A program made the position numbers and the translations under genes. A DNA stretch of 64,000 nucleotides from an uncultured Erythrobacter sp. (GTDB lineage Bacteria; Pseudomonadota; Alphaproteobacteria; Sphingomonadales; Sphingomonadaceae), in the NCBI GenBank assembly GCA_913055155.1, contig CAJXJR010000005.1, forward strand, positions 62,001 through 126,000, written 5' to 3'. Each line of letters begins with the position of its first letter. The stretch's first letter is position 1. Below the pieces are notes generated by a model. The model made no database searches. It had not been told where the DNA came from and saw only the letters and a list, made by a program, of their open reading frames with translations. Positions 44,342-52,790 of this stretch are shown in pieces.

Positions 44342-45346
44342 ATGGCAGCTCCGTTCTCCTGGATCAGGCCCGAACCGCACGGGATCCACATCACGCCGGC
44401 CGACGTGTGGATCGATCCCTCGCGCGCGGTCGATCGCGCGCTGGTGACGCACGGCCATGCCGACCATGCGCGCGGCGGGCACGGGCAGACCTATGCCACC
44501 CCCGCAACGCTGGCGATCATGGAACTGCGCTACAACACCCGCGAAGGCGCGACCCCTGTGGAATATGGCGAGACGGTGCGGCTGCGGGGCGGCGTCGATG
44601 CCACCTATTTCCCCGCCGGCCACGTGCTGGGCAGCGCGCAGATCCTGCTGGAACATGCCGGCGAGCGGGTGGTCATCACCGGCGATTACAAGCGGCGCGC
44701 CGATCCCACCTGTCCGCCGTTCGAAGTGGTGCCGTGCGACGTGTTCATCACCGAGGCGACGTTCGGCCTGCCGGTCTTCACCCACCCGCCGATCGAGGAC
44801 GAGATGGCCAGGCTGCTGATGCGGCTGGAGGCCCATCCCGCAGCCTGCGTCCTAGTAGGCGCCTATGCGCTAGGCAAGGCGCAGCGGGTGATAGCGGAAT
44901 TGCGCGCAGCCGGACACACCCAACCGATCTACCTGCACGGCGCGATGGAGAAGATGTGCCGCCTGTATGAAGACTTCGGCGTGGACCTGGGCGAGCTGCG
45001 GCTGGTTTCGGATTACGATAAGGATGCCATGCGCGGCCATATCGTGGTCTGCCCACCATCGGCGCTGAACGATCGCTGGAGCCGCCGCCTGCCCGATCCC
45101 ATCACCGCCATGGCGTCAGGCTGGATGCGCGTGCGCCAGCGCGCCCGGCAGCGCAATGTCGAACTGCCGCTGGTAATTTCCGATCATGCCGACTGGCACG
45201 AGCTCACCCGTACCATCGAGGAAGTCGATCCTTACGAGACCTGGATCACCCACGGCCGCGAGGAAGCGCTGCTGCGCTGGCACCAGCTGCACCAGCGCCG
45301 CGCCCGCGCACTGGCGCTGGTCGGCTACGAGGATGAGGACGACTAG
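44342..45346 (+). CDS. Ligase-associated DNA exonuclease (beta-CASP metallo-beta-lactamase)
   Basis: A 334-residue nuclease of the metallo-beta-lactamase superfamily, SNM1/Artemis-like. Motifs in order are VTHGHADHARGGH (HxHxDH, ~40), TYFPAGHVLGSAQILLEH (His, ~95), VVITGDYKRRADPTCPPF (Asp, ~115), and in the C-terminal part ISDHADWHEL (HAD). The family name comes from its fixed association with an ATP-dependent DNA ligase, here two bases downstream. It should process DNA ends before ligation. Confidence 0.92.
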   Translation: MAAPFSWIRPEPHGIHITPADVWIDPSRAVDRALVTHGHADHARGGHGQTYATPATLAIMELRYNTREGATPVEYGETVRLRGGVDATYFPAGHVLGSAQILLEHAGERVVITGDYKRRADPTCPPFEVVPCDVFITEATFGLPVFTHPPIEDEMARLLMRLEAHPAACVLVGAYALGKAQRVIAELRAAGHTQPIYLHGAMEKMCRLYEDFGVDLGELRLVSDYDKDAMRGHIVVCPPSALNDRWSRRLPDPITAMASGWMRVRQRARQRNVELPLVISDHADWHELTRTIEEVDPYETWITHGREEALLRWHQLHQRRARALALVGYEDEDD

Positions 45347-45348
45347 GC

Positions 45349-46944
45349 GTGGAAGGATTCGCCGCCTTGCTGGACGCGCTGGTCTATACCCGCAGCCGCA
45401 ACGAGAAGCTGCGCCTGATCGCCGAGTACCTGCGCACAACGCCCGATCCCGATCGCGGCTGGGCGCTGGGCGCGCTGACCGATGGCCTGGATTTCAAGGC
45501 GGTGAAAAGCTCCACCATCCGCGCCTTGCTGAAGGAGCGGGTCGACCCGGTGCTGTGGAGCCTCAGCCGCGATTTCGTTGGCGATACGGCGGAAACCGCC
45601 AGCCTCTTGTGGCCCGAACCCATCGGTGACGCCATGCCGCCGCCCACCGTCAGCGAAGCGGTGGAGGCGCTGGCAGGCATGACCCGTGTCACCGTGATGA
45701 GCGAACTGCCCGCCTTGCTCGACCGGCTCGACCCGGCGGGCCGCTATGCACTGTTCAAACTGGCGACGGGCGGCATGCGCATCGGCGTATCCAGCCGCCT
45801 CGCCAAGCTGGCCTTTGCCCAGGCCTTCGCCGTGCCGGTGGACGAGGTGGAGGAATACTGGCACGCGCTGGAACCGCCCTATGCCGAACTGTTCGCCTGG
45901 GCGGCGGATGGCGCAGCACCGCCCGACACCGCCAACATGCCGCTGTTCCGCCCCTTCATGCTCGCACACCCGCTGGAAGACACGCAAGTCGACCTTGCCG
46001 ACTATGCCGCCGAGTGGAAGTGGGACGGCATCCGCGTGCAACTGGTGCATGTTGCGGGAGAAACGCGCCTCTATTCGCGCAGCGGCGACGATATCGGCGC
46101 CAGCTTTCCGGAAATGGTCTCCGCACTGGAAATTCCCGCCCTGCTCGATGGCGAACTGCTGGTGCGCGGCGCCCACCAGGGCGGCGAGGCAGGCGGCGCG
46201 GCCAGTTTCAATGCCCTGCAACAGCGGCTGGGGCGCAAGACCGTCAGCAAGACAATGCTCACCGAGAGCCCGGCCTTCGTGCGGCTGTACGACGTGCTGA
46301 TGCTGGATGGCGAAGACCTGCGCGACCTGCCGTGGACGCAGCGGCGCGCGCGACTGGAAGCGCTGATGCCGCGCTTGCCTGAAAGCCATTTCGATCTCAG
46401 CCAGCTCGTCGAGGCGCGCGATTTCGATCACCTGGCGCAGATCCGCGAAGGCGCGCGCGACGATGCCATCGAAGGGCTGATGCTGAAGCGGCGCGATTCG
46501 CTCTACGTCGCCGGCCGCAAGACCGGGCTGTGGTACAAGTGGAAACGCGATCCGCTGCTGGTGGACTGCGTGCTGATGTACGCGCAGCGCGGCAGCGGCA
46601 AGCGGTCGAGCTTCTATTCGGACTATACTTTCGGCTGCTGGGACGGCGATCCCGATGCAGGCGCGGACCTGCTGCCGGTGGGCAAGGCCTATTCAGGCTT
46701 CACCGATGCCGAACTGAAGAAGCTCGACAAGCTGGTGCGCCAGACCACCCTCAACCGCTTCGGCCCGGTGCGCGAGGTGGAGCGCACGCTGGTGTTCGAA
46801 GTTGCCTTCGATTCGGTGCACACCAGCAAGCGTCACAAGAGCGGGCTCGCCATGCGCTTCCCGCGCATCCACCGCATCCGCTGGGACAAGCCGGTGCACG
46901 AAGCCGACCGGATCGAAACGCTGCGCACGTTGATCCGTGACTAG
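45349..46944 (+). CDS. ATP-dependent DNA ligase (LigC/cisplatin-type)
   Basis: A 531-residue ligase of the bacterial 'cisplatin ATP-dependent ligase' type. It has an N-terminal DNA-binding domain (~1-200), an adenylation domain with the nucleophile Lys224 in EWKWDGIRVQL, then RSGDDIGASFPEM, ELLVRGA, MLDGEDLRDLPW, EGLMLKRRDSLYVAGRKTGLWYKWKRD (motifs III-V) and a C-terminal OB domain. The start is GTG 45349, two bases after the exonuclease stop, with GAGGA in the preceding codons. The usual partners, an Lhr helicase and a ligase-associated phosphoesterase, are not next to it. Confidence 0.93.
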   Translation: MEGFAALLDALVYTRSRNEKLRLIAEYLRTTPDPDRGWALGALTDGLDFKAVKSSTIRALLKERVDPVLWSLSRDFVGDTAETASLLWPEPIGDAMPPPTVSEAVEALAGMTRVTVMSELPALLDRLDPAGRYALFKLATGGMRIGVSSRLAKLAFAQAFAVPVDEVEEYWHALEPPYAELFAWAADGAAPPDTANMPLFRPFMLAHPLEDTQVDLADYAAEWKWDGIRVQLVHVAGETRLYSRSGDDIGASFPEMVSALEIPALLDGELLVRGAHQGGEAGGAASFNALQQRLGRKTVSKTMLTESPAFVRLYDVLMLDGEDLRDLPWTQRRARLEALMPRLPESHFDLSQLVEARDFDHLAQIREGARDDAIEGLMLKRRDSLYVAGRKTGLWYKWKRDPLLVDCVLMYAQRGSGKRSSFYSDYTFGCWDGDPDAGADLLPVGKAYSGFTDAELKKLDKLVRQTTLNRFGPVREVERTLVFEVAFDSVHTSKRHKSGLAMRFPRIHRIRWDKPVHEADRIETLRTLIRD

Positions 46945-46965
46945 ACCCGCTTTAGGGCAAAGCCC

Positions 46966-47610
46966 ATGGACCGATTCGACCCGCAACGCCGACGCATGGC
47001 CATCGGCATTGCCCTGCTGGCGGGTTACGTCGATGCGACCGGTTTCCTCCAGGTCGATGGCTATTACGTCTCGTTCATGACGGGGAACACCACGCTACTG
47101 GCGCTCGACATCGTTTCCGCAGGCCGGCGGGTGCTGGTGCCCGCCCTGCTGATCGCCGGCTTCGTTGCAGGCGTGGCGCTGGGCACGTGGCTGGGTGACT
47201 TGCGCGACGTGGGGCGCAAGCGCCGGGTGCTGAGCAGCGTCATCGCCTTGTTGGTCGGCGCCGCCACCGCACGCGGGCTGGGCTGGCAGGAGGTTTCGCT
47301 TGGCTGCCTCGTGCTGGCCATGGGCGCTCTAAACACCACGCTCAGCGGCAATCGCCGCAACCCCGTGGGGCTGACCTACATGACCGGGGCGTTGGTGCGC
47401 GTGGGGCAGGCGATCGGCGACCGGATCAGCGGCATGCGACCAGGCGGTTGGTCGCCCTTCATGCTGCTGTGGCTGGCCTTGCTGGCAGGCGCCCTGCTCG
47501 GCGGGCTGGTTGCGATGCATCTGCCGTCTGCCTCCCTGTGGCTGGGCGTTGCCTATGCCGCCGGGCTGCTTGGCTGGAGCGAGATCATGGCGCGGCAAGC
47601 GCGGGCCTGA
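46966..47610 (+). CDS. DUF1275 (YoaK-type) membrane protein
   Basis: A 214-residue polytopic membrane protein of unknown function. The family signature is ALLAGYVDATGFLQVDGYYVSFMTGNTTLLALDI (~17-50), followed by about five more hydrophobic helices including VPALLIAGFVAGVALGTWLG and FMLLWLALLAGALLGGLVAM. No enzymatic residues are evident. It lies 21 bases after the DNA ligase on the same strand but has no known DNA-repair role. Confidence 0.87.
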   Translation: MDRFDPQRRRMAIGIALLAGYVDATGFLQVDGYYVSFMTGNTTLLALDIVSAGRRVLVPALLIAGFVAGVALGTWLGDLRDVGRKRRVLSSVIALLVGAATARGLGWQEVSLGCLVLAMGALNTTLSGNRRNPVGLTYMTGALVRVGQAIGDRISGMRPGGWSPFMLLWLALLAGALLGGLVAMHLPSASLWLGVAYAAGLLGWSEIMARQARA

Positions 47611-47699
47611 CGCAAAGGGGTTTGCGCGGCATCAAAGACGCCTGGGCAAAACGCCCACATGGTTCGGTTCAACAGTTTCCGATCCAAGGATGTGCCCGC

Positions 47700-48104
47700 A
47701 TGAACGCCGAAACCGGCAAGCCGCAGACACCCTACGAGGCGCTGGGCGGCAGGGAGGTGATCGCCCGCATGGTCAATCGCTTCTACGACCTGATGGAGAG
47801 CGAGGCGCAATATGCGCCGCTGCGGACCATGCATGCCGCAGACCTTGGCCCGATGCGCCAGTCACTCACCGGCTGGCTGTGCGCCTGGGCCGGCGGCCCG
47901 CGCGACTGGTTCGAGGAAAACCCCGGCAAGTGCATGATGAGCGCGCACCGTGACCTTGGCGTATCACGCGAAACGGCAGGGCAATGGGCTGACGCCATGG
48001 CGCGCGCCATCGCCGAGTGCGGGCCGGAAAACCGTGAGCTGGGCAGGATGATGGCCGAACGGCTCGACATGATGGCGCAGGCGATGGTGGTGGAGACGGA
48101 CTAG
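47700..48104 (+). CDS. Truncated (2/2) globin, group II-like
   Basis: A 134-residue haem protein of the trHb fold. Features are TPYEALGGREVIARMVNRFYDLMES (helices A-B), the LRTMHAADLGPMRQSLTGWLCAWAGGP segment and CMMSAHRDLGVSRETAGQWADAM, with the proximal His at SAHRDL. It is likely an O2, NO or redox-handling protein; the ligand is not predictable. The frame is open from 47448, inside the DUF1275 gene, but ATG 47700 (MNAETGKPQTPYEA) is the natural start. Converges with the DUF167 gene over four bases. Confidence 0.85.
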   Translation: MNAETGKPQTPYEALGGREVIARMVNRFYDLMESEAQYAPLRTMHAADLGPMRQSLTGWLCAWAGGPRDWFEENPGKCMMSAHRDLGVSRETAGQWADAMARAIAECGPENRELGRMMAERLDMMAQAMVVETD

Positions 48105-48382
48105 CCGTCGATCCGGAACACCTTCTCGCGCGAAGTTGCGCCGCGCAACAAATCGACCCGCGAAGGCGCCGTGCCAAGCGCCTTCGCCAGCAGGGCAATC
48201 ACGGCGGCATTGGCAGCGCCATCCTGCGGCTTGGCGCGCACTTTCACCTGCACCTGCCCGCCCTTGATCGAAACGCCTTCGGTCTTTGCGCCCGGCGTCA
48301 CGCGCACGGCCAGCCGCCCCTCGCCATCGGCCAGGGCGCGCAGCTCCTGCGCTGAAGGGAGGTCAATCTTCGGGCGTGCCAC
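48101..48382 (-). CDS. DUF167 (YggU-type) family protein
   Basis: A 93-residue small protein. The DUF167 fold appears as RLAVRVTPGAKTEGVSIKGGQVQVKVRAKPQDGAANAAVIALLAKALGTAPSRVDLLRGATSREKVFRI, almost the complete family. GTG 48382 is the likely start. It lies within the end of the gamma carbonic anhydrase gene, a 20-base overlap in another frame, so translation is probably coupled. It is the last gene of the hemB-led operon. Function unknown. The long frame upstream is a shadow of the carbonic anhydrase gene. Confidence 0.85.
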   Translation of the reverse strand: MARPKIDLPSAQELRALADGEGRLAVRVTPGAKTEGVSIKGGQVQVKVRAKPQDGAANAAVIALLAKALGTAPSRVDLLRGATSREKVFRIDG

Positions 48383-48956
48383 GCAGCTGTGCCAGGTGCT
48401 TTTGCGCCAGCTTGCAGTACCGTTCGGTCTGGAAGCGGATCTTGGCGATCTGCGCTTCATCCTGCGTGCGATAGTACTTCGCCGGGCGACCGATCCAGAT
48501 CTCGCCCTTGCCGATCTGCTTGCCGGGGCTGAGCAACGCGCCGGCCCCCAGCATGCCGCCTTCGGCAATGCGCGCGCCGTCCATCGCCACCGCACCCATG
48601 CCGACGAAGGCGCGGTTGTCGAGCTGGCAGCCGTGCACCACGGCCATGTGGCCGATCACGCAGTCTTCGCCGATGATGGTCGGCTCGCCATCGGTATCGG
48701 GGCGCGGTCCTTCGACGTGGAAGACGCTGCCGTCCTGCACGTTGCTGCGCGCGCCGACCACGATCTTGTGGATGTCGCCGCGTAGCACGCAATTGTACCA
48801 GACGCTGGCCTGAGGGCCGATCGTGACATCGCCGATGATCCGCGCACCGGGCGCGACAAAGGCGCTTTCGTGGATCTGCGGCACCTTGCCTTCGAACGGC
48901 ACGATGGTGGCTCCGGGAAAGCGGGGATCGCCATCGATCCGGGATTTCAGGGTCAC
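48363..48956 (-). CDS. Gamma-class carbonic anhydrase family protein
   Basis: A 197-residue left-handed beta-helix trimer-forming protein of the CaiE/PaaY/YrdA type. Hexapeptide repeats run from ~20 to 155. The zinc histidines appear in GSVFHVEG and GHMAVVHGCQL, and LRGDIHKIVVGARSNVQDG carries the Arg-Asp pair. Catalysis as a carbonic anhydrase is plausible but not shown for this subgroup. The start is GTG 48956, overlapping the stop of the spermidine-synthase-like gene by four bases (GTGA). Its own end overlaps the DUF167 gene by 20 bases. Confidence 0.9.
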   Translation of the reverse strand: MTLKSRIDGDPRFPGATIVPFEGKVPQIHESAFVAPGARIIGDVTIGPQASVWYNCVLRGDIHKIVVGARSNVQDGSVFHVEGPRPDTDGEPTIIGEDCVIGHMAVVHGCQLDNRAFVGMGAVAMDGARIAEGGMLGAGALLSPGKQIGKGEIWIGRPAKYYRTQDEAQIAKIRFQTERYCKLAQKHLAQLRGTPED

Positions 48957-51145
48957 AGGAAATTCTCCCACACGAGATAGGGCAGCACGGAGGCGTAGTC
49001 GTCCGTCCACACGGGACCTTCGGGTGCCACCAGCAGGCGCCAGTCTGCAGTGGTCGACAGCGCATCGAGCGGCGCGCGCGAAGGCGACAGCGCAATCCAT
49101 GTGGAGGAATAGAGGTCGTTGCGGCGCACCGGCTCGTCCTGCCAGACCATGGCATTCAGCCCGCGCACCTCGGCCAGCCGCGCTACCACCGGCTCCAGCC
49201 GCACATAGCGGTTGGACGTGTGCAGCAGCAGCAGGCCGCCCGGCGCCAGCGCGCGCTCGTAAATCGCCATCGCTTCGACAGTCAGCAAGTGGAGCGGGAT
49301 GGCATCGGAAGAGAAGGCATCGATAACCAGAATGGCGAAACTGGCAGGAGGCAGGTCCTCCATGCGAAGGCGGGCATCACCGATCAGCACGCGCGCCTCT
49401 GGCGCACATTGCTGCAGGAAGGTGAACTCTCCGGCTTGCGAGAAATGCAGAACGGTCGGGTCGATCTCGAAGAAGGTCCAGCGCTGGCCCGGCTGGCGAT
49501 AACAGGCCAGCGTGCCAACCCCCAGGCCAACGGCGCCCACGCGCGCATCGGGGCCGACAATGGACTGCGCATTGGCCAGCGCCAGCCCGACGCCCGAGCT
49601 GCGCCCGTAATAGGCCGTGGGCTCGCGCGAATCCGCGCCGCTGCGCTGGATTCCGTGGATGGTGGTGCCGTGCATCAGCACCTTGTCGCCGTCGCCACGC
49701 TGAGTGATCGAATAGATGCCGAAATAGCTGCGCTCGCGCTCGCCCTCCATGCTGGCACGCAAGTTGGTGAGCCCGCCAAGCGACAGCAGCAGCGCCGCAC
49801 AAGCCAGTACGAACGACAGTCGCCGAGCTGCCAGCAGCATGGCCAGGAACAGGATCACCAGCAGCCCGGCCCAGTCGGCCCAGGTCAGCGCGGTTTCCGC
49901 CTGTACGCGGGTGTACAGCAGCAGCGCGGCATTGAAGATGAGGAACAGGCCCACGATCAGCACCACCCGCGTGGTCTGCGGGTTCTTCGTGATCAGGCGC
50001 ACCAGGCCGCGCCAGGCGCCCAGCGGGATCAGCGCGGCGGAAGCGAGGATCAGCAGCGGGTGTTCCCACGTCCAGTCGAACAGGACCGGGGCGACAATGG
50101 CAGTAAACACACCGCCCAATGCGCCGCCCGCCGCCATGAACAGGTAGAACTGCGATAACCGCGCCGGACCAGGGCGCAGGTCATACAGCCGGGCGTGCAG
50201 CGCCGTGGCCACCACGAACAGCAGCATCACGCTGGCCGCAGCCGCCAGCAGGTCGGCCCGACCGGCAGCGAAGATCGCCAGCCCGCCGTCCACCAGCAGC
50301 ACCAGCGGCGCCAGGAACAGGAACAGCTGCGCCGGGCCGCGGTGCGCGGCAAAGGCGATGGTGTAGCTTAGCAGGTAGAGCCCCAACGGGATCACCCACA
50401 AGAGCGGGATCGCCATGATATCGGTGGTAAGGAAAGTGGTGGTCGACAGCATCAGGCCCGAGGGCACGGCTGGCAGCAGCAGCCACAGCGCCTTGCGCTG
50501 CCAGCCGATTGCTTCTGCGTCCTTTTCGGTTGCCTCTTCGAAGGCGACGTCGCGGCGGCTGAACACGGCCCAGGCCACCAGCCCCAGCATGGCGACGTAG
50601 CCCAGCGTCCAGCTCCAGCTCTGCGCGCCCAGCGGCAGCAGCGGCTCTGCCAGCAACGGATAGGCGAGCAGCCCGGCAAAGCTGCCAAGGTTGCTGGCGG
50701 CATAGAGCGGGTAGGGGTTACCGGCGTGCGGGTGCGCGGCAAACCAGCGCTGGATCAGCGGCGCCTGCGCCGACACTGCGAAAAAGGCCGGGCCCACGGT
50801 CAGCAGGAACAGCCAGGGCACCCAGACAACTTCCCACCCCGTCTGCGGCGGGGAAAGCGGCGCCAGCGCCAGCGGCAGGGTCAGTCCGGCCAGCGCCAGC
50901 ACGGCCAGGTGGATGATCCCCTGCCGGCGCAGCGTAAAGCGACCGATCGCATGGGCATAGGCATAGCCGGCCAGCAGCAGCGCCTGGTATACCAGCATGG
51001 CGCTGTTCCAGACGTTGGGCGCACCGCCGAGGCGTGGCAGTGCCATGCGCGCCACCATCGGTTGCACCAGGAACAGCAGGAAGCTGCCGGCAAAGATCGC
51101 CAGCGTGAATAGCCAGCGGCGCGGATTGCCCGCTACTTCAGTCAT
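48953..51145 (-). CDS. Membrane-fused spermidine synthase-like protein
   Basis: A 730-residue protein joining about 12 membrane helices (~10-445) to a C-terminal Rossmann methyltransferase-like domain (~470-720). The membrane half starts WLFTLAIFAGSFLLFLVQPMVARMALPRLGG, the usual signature of fused spermidine synthases. The soluble half shows VGAVGLGVGTLACY (nucleotide loop), WTFFEIDPTVLHFSQ and LVIDAFSSDAIPLHLLTVEAM. Whether it makes polyamines is unproven; the family includes members with unknown reactions. It overlaps the GNAT gene by eight bases and the carbonic anhydrase by four. Confidence 0.88.
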   Translation of the reverse strand: MTEVAGNPRRWLFTLAIFAGSFLLFLVQPMVARMALPRLGGAPNVWNSAMLVYQALLLAGYAYAHAIGRFTLRRQGIIHLAVLALAGLTLPLALAPLSPPQTGWEVVWVPWLFLLTVGPAFFAVSAQAPLIQRWFAAHPHAGNPYPLYAASNLGSFAGLLAYPLLAEPLLPLGAQSWSWTLGYVAMLGLVAWAVFSRRDVAFEEATEKDAEAIGWQRKALWLLLPAVPSGLMLSTTTFLTTDIMAIPLLWVIPLGLYLLSYTIAFAAHRGPAQLFLFLAPLVLLVDGGLAIFAAGRADLLAAAASVMLLFVVATALHARLYDLRPGPARLSQFYLFMAAGGALGGVFTAIVAPVLFDWTWEHPLLILASAALIPLGAWRGLVRLITKNPQTTRVVLIVGLFLIFNAALLLYTRVQAETALTWADWAGLLVILFLAMLLAARRLSFVLACAALLLSLGGLTNLRASMEGERERSYFGIYSITQRGDGDKVLMHGTTIHGIQRSGADSREPTAYYGRSSGVGLALANAQSIVGPDARVGAVGLGVGTLACYRQPGQRWTFFEIDPTVLHFSQAGEFTFLQQCAPEARVLIGDARLRMEDLPPASFAILVIDAFSSDAIPLHLLTVEAMAIYERALAPGGLLLLHTSNRYVRLEPVVARLAEVRGLNAMVWQDEPVRRNDLYSSTWIALSPSRAPLDALSTTADWRLLVAPEGPVWTDDYASVLPYLVWENFL

Positions 51146-51728
51146 CGCGGCGCTGCGCCCACTCCTGCGCGGTGATCAGGTAGACGATGGTGGGGTTGAG
51201 TTCTGGCGGATAATGGTCGTCGACGTAGTCGAGGTCTTCCCTGCGGCGCATGCCCAGCTTGCGCATCAGGCCCCAGCTGGCGGCGTTGCCGACCACCGTC
51301 AGGGCGATGATTTCGTCCGCGCCGAAACGGTTGAAGCCCAGGTCCAGCGATGCCGTGGCCGCTTCCTTGGCATAGCCGTGGCCCCAGGCATCCTCGCGCA
51401 TACGCCAACCGGCCTCGACCATGCCGAACACGGGCGAACCTTCGACATTGGCGCATTTCAGCCCGCAAAAGCCCAGCATCTCGCCCGATAGGTGGCCGCC
51501 ATCATGCTTGCGCTCAAGCAACCAGAAGGTGTGGCCGAACCTTTCGCGGTAACCTGCCAGCCGATCCATCGCGCCCTGGCGGGTCGCCTCGTCCGCCACA
51601 CCGCCCAGCCAGCGCATAACGGCAGGCGTGTTGGTCAGCTGCCAGAAACGCGGCCAGTCTTCCGCGCGCCAGTCCCGCAGCACCAGACGGTCGGTTTCGT
51701 GGCGGAAGTCGGCTTCCATCTCAGCCAT
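51138..51728 (-). CDS. GNAT-family N-acetyltransferase (RimJ/RimL type)
   Basis: A 196-residue acetyl-CoA-dependent acetyltransferase. The family start is TDRLVLRDWRAEDWPRFWQL. The acetyl-CoA site lies in GWRMREDAWGHGYAKEAATASLDLGF (R/Q-x-x-G-x-A loop, here WGHGYAKEA), then IIALTVVGNAASWGLMRKLGMRR. This subgroup acetylates ribosomal protein N-termini or small amines; the substrate is unknown. It overlaps hemB and the spermidine-synthase-like gene by eight bases each. Confidence 0.88.
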   Translation of the reverse strand: MAEMEADFRHETDRLVLRDWRAEDWPRFWQLTNTPAVMRWLGGVADEATRQGAMDRLAGYRERFGHTFWLLERKHDGGHLSGEMLGFCGLKCANVEGSPVFGMVEAGWRMREDAWGHGYAKEAATASLDLGFNRFGADEIIALTVVGNAASWGLMRKLGMRRREDLDYVDDHYPPELNPTIVYLITAQEWAQRRDD

Positions 51729-52716
51729 TGAGGATACGTGCCGCTACCGGCGCATGATAGGTCAGCACGCCCGAACAGCCCGCGCGCTTGAACGCCACGA
51801 GCTTTTCCATCAGCAGCACGTCGCGATCTGCCAGCCCGGCGGCGGCGCCAGCCTCGATCAGGGCATATTCGCCACTGACCTGGTAAGCGAAGACAGGCAC
51901 TTCGAAACGGTCCTTCACCCGCCAGATCAGGTCGAGATAGGCAAGTCCCGGTTTCACCATCACGCTGTCGGCGCCTTCGGCGAGGTCCAGCTCGACTTCG
52001 GCCAGCGCTTCCAGCGCGTTGGCGGGGTCCATCTGGTAGGTCTTCTTGTCGCCTTTCAGCACGCCGCTCGACCCCACGGCATCGCGGAACGGGCCATAGA
52101 AGGCGCTGGCGAACTTGGCGGAATAGCTCATGATCTGGACATTGGCGTACCCGCCCATTTCCAGCGCCATGCGGATCGCCTTTACCCGGCCATCCATCAT
52201 GTCGGACGGGGCGATGATGTCGGCGCCCGCCTCGGCCTGGTTCAAGGCCTGGTCGACCAGCACGGCGACGGTATCGTCGTTCACGACATAGCCGCCCTGG
52301 TCCACCAGCCCGTCCTGCCCGTGGGTGGTATAGGGATCGAGCGCGACATCGGTGAGGATCCCGATGTCATCGCCGCAAGCATCGCGGATCGCGCGAATCG
52401 CGCGGCACATCAGGTTGTCGGGATTGAGTGCCTCGTCACCCTTTTCGCTGCGCAGGCTGGCAGGCGTGTGCGGGAACAGCGCAATGCAGGGGATACCCAG
52501 CTCGACCGCCTCTTTCGCGCGCGCGGCAATGCCATCGACCGACCAGCGCGAAACGCCGGGCAGGCTGGCAACGGGGTCTTCCACGCCTTGGCCTTCGGTG
52601 ACGAACAGGGGCCAGATCAGGTCTGCGCTGGTCAGTACCGTTTCGCGGTGCATCGCGCGGCTCCACGCGCTGGCACGGGTGCGGCGCAGGCGGGTGTTGG
52701 GATAGCTGCGGGTCAT
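51721..52716 (-). CDS. hemB: Porphobilinogen synthase (5-aminolevulinate dehydratase)
   Basis: A 331-residue TIM-barrel enzyme that condenses two 5-aminolevulinate molecules in tetrapyrrole synthesis. The Schiff-base lysines are in MVKPGLAYLD and FYGPFRDAVGSSGVLKGDKKTYQMDP contexts. The metal-binding loop reads DVALDPYTTHGQDGL, with Asp in place of the Cys cluster, so it is the zinc-independent, Mg/K-dependent type. PSDMMDGRV is present. The frame extends to 52770, but ATG 52716 (MTRSYPNTRLRR) has AGAGGGGG upstream. It is the first gene of a five-gene overlapping operon. Confidence 0.96.
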   Translation of the reverse strand: MTRSYPNTRLRRTRASAWSRAMHRETVLTSADLIWPLFVTEGQGVEDPVASLPGVSRWSVDGIAARAKEAVELGIPCIALFPHTPASLRSEKGDEALNPDNLMCRAIRAIRDACGDDIGILTDVALDPYTTHGQDGLVDQGGYVVNDDTVAVLVDQALNQAEAGADIIAPSDMMDGRVKAIRMALEMGGYANVQIMSYSAKFASAFYGPFRDAVGSSGVLKGDKKTYQMDPANALEALAEVELDLAEGADSVMVKPGLAYLDLIWRVKDRFEVPVFAYQVSGEYALIEAGAAAGLADRDVLLMEKLVAFKRAGCSGVLTYHAPVAARILNG

Positions 52717-52790
52717 GGTGCGCCCCCTCTGCCGGAAAAGCGGCCTTTGAGCAATCAGGCAGGCGGGCAATCGGGCTGCGGCAAAGCGCC

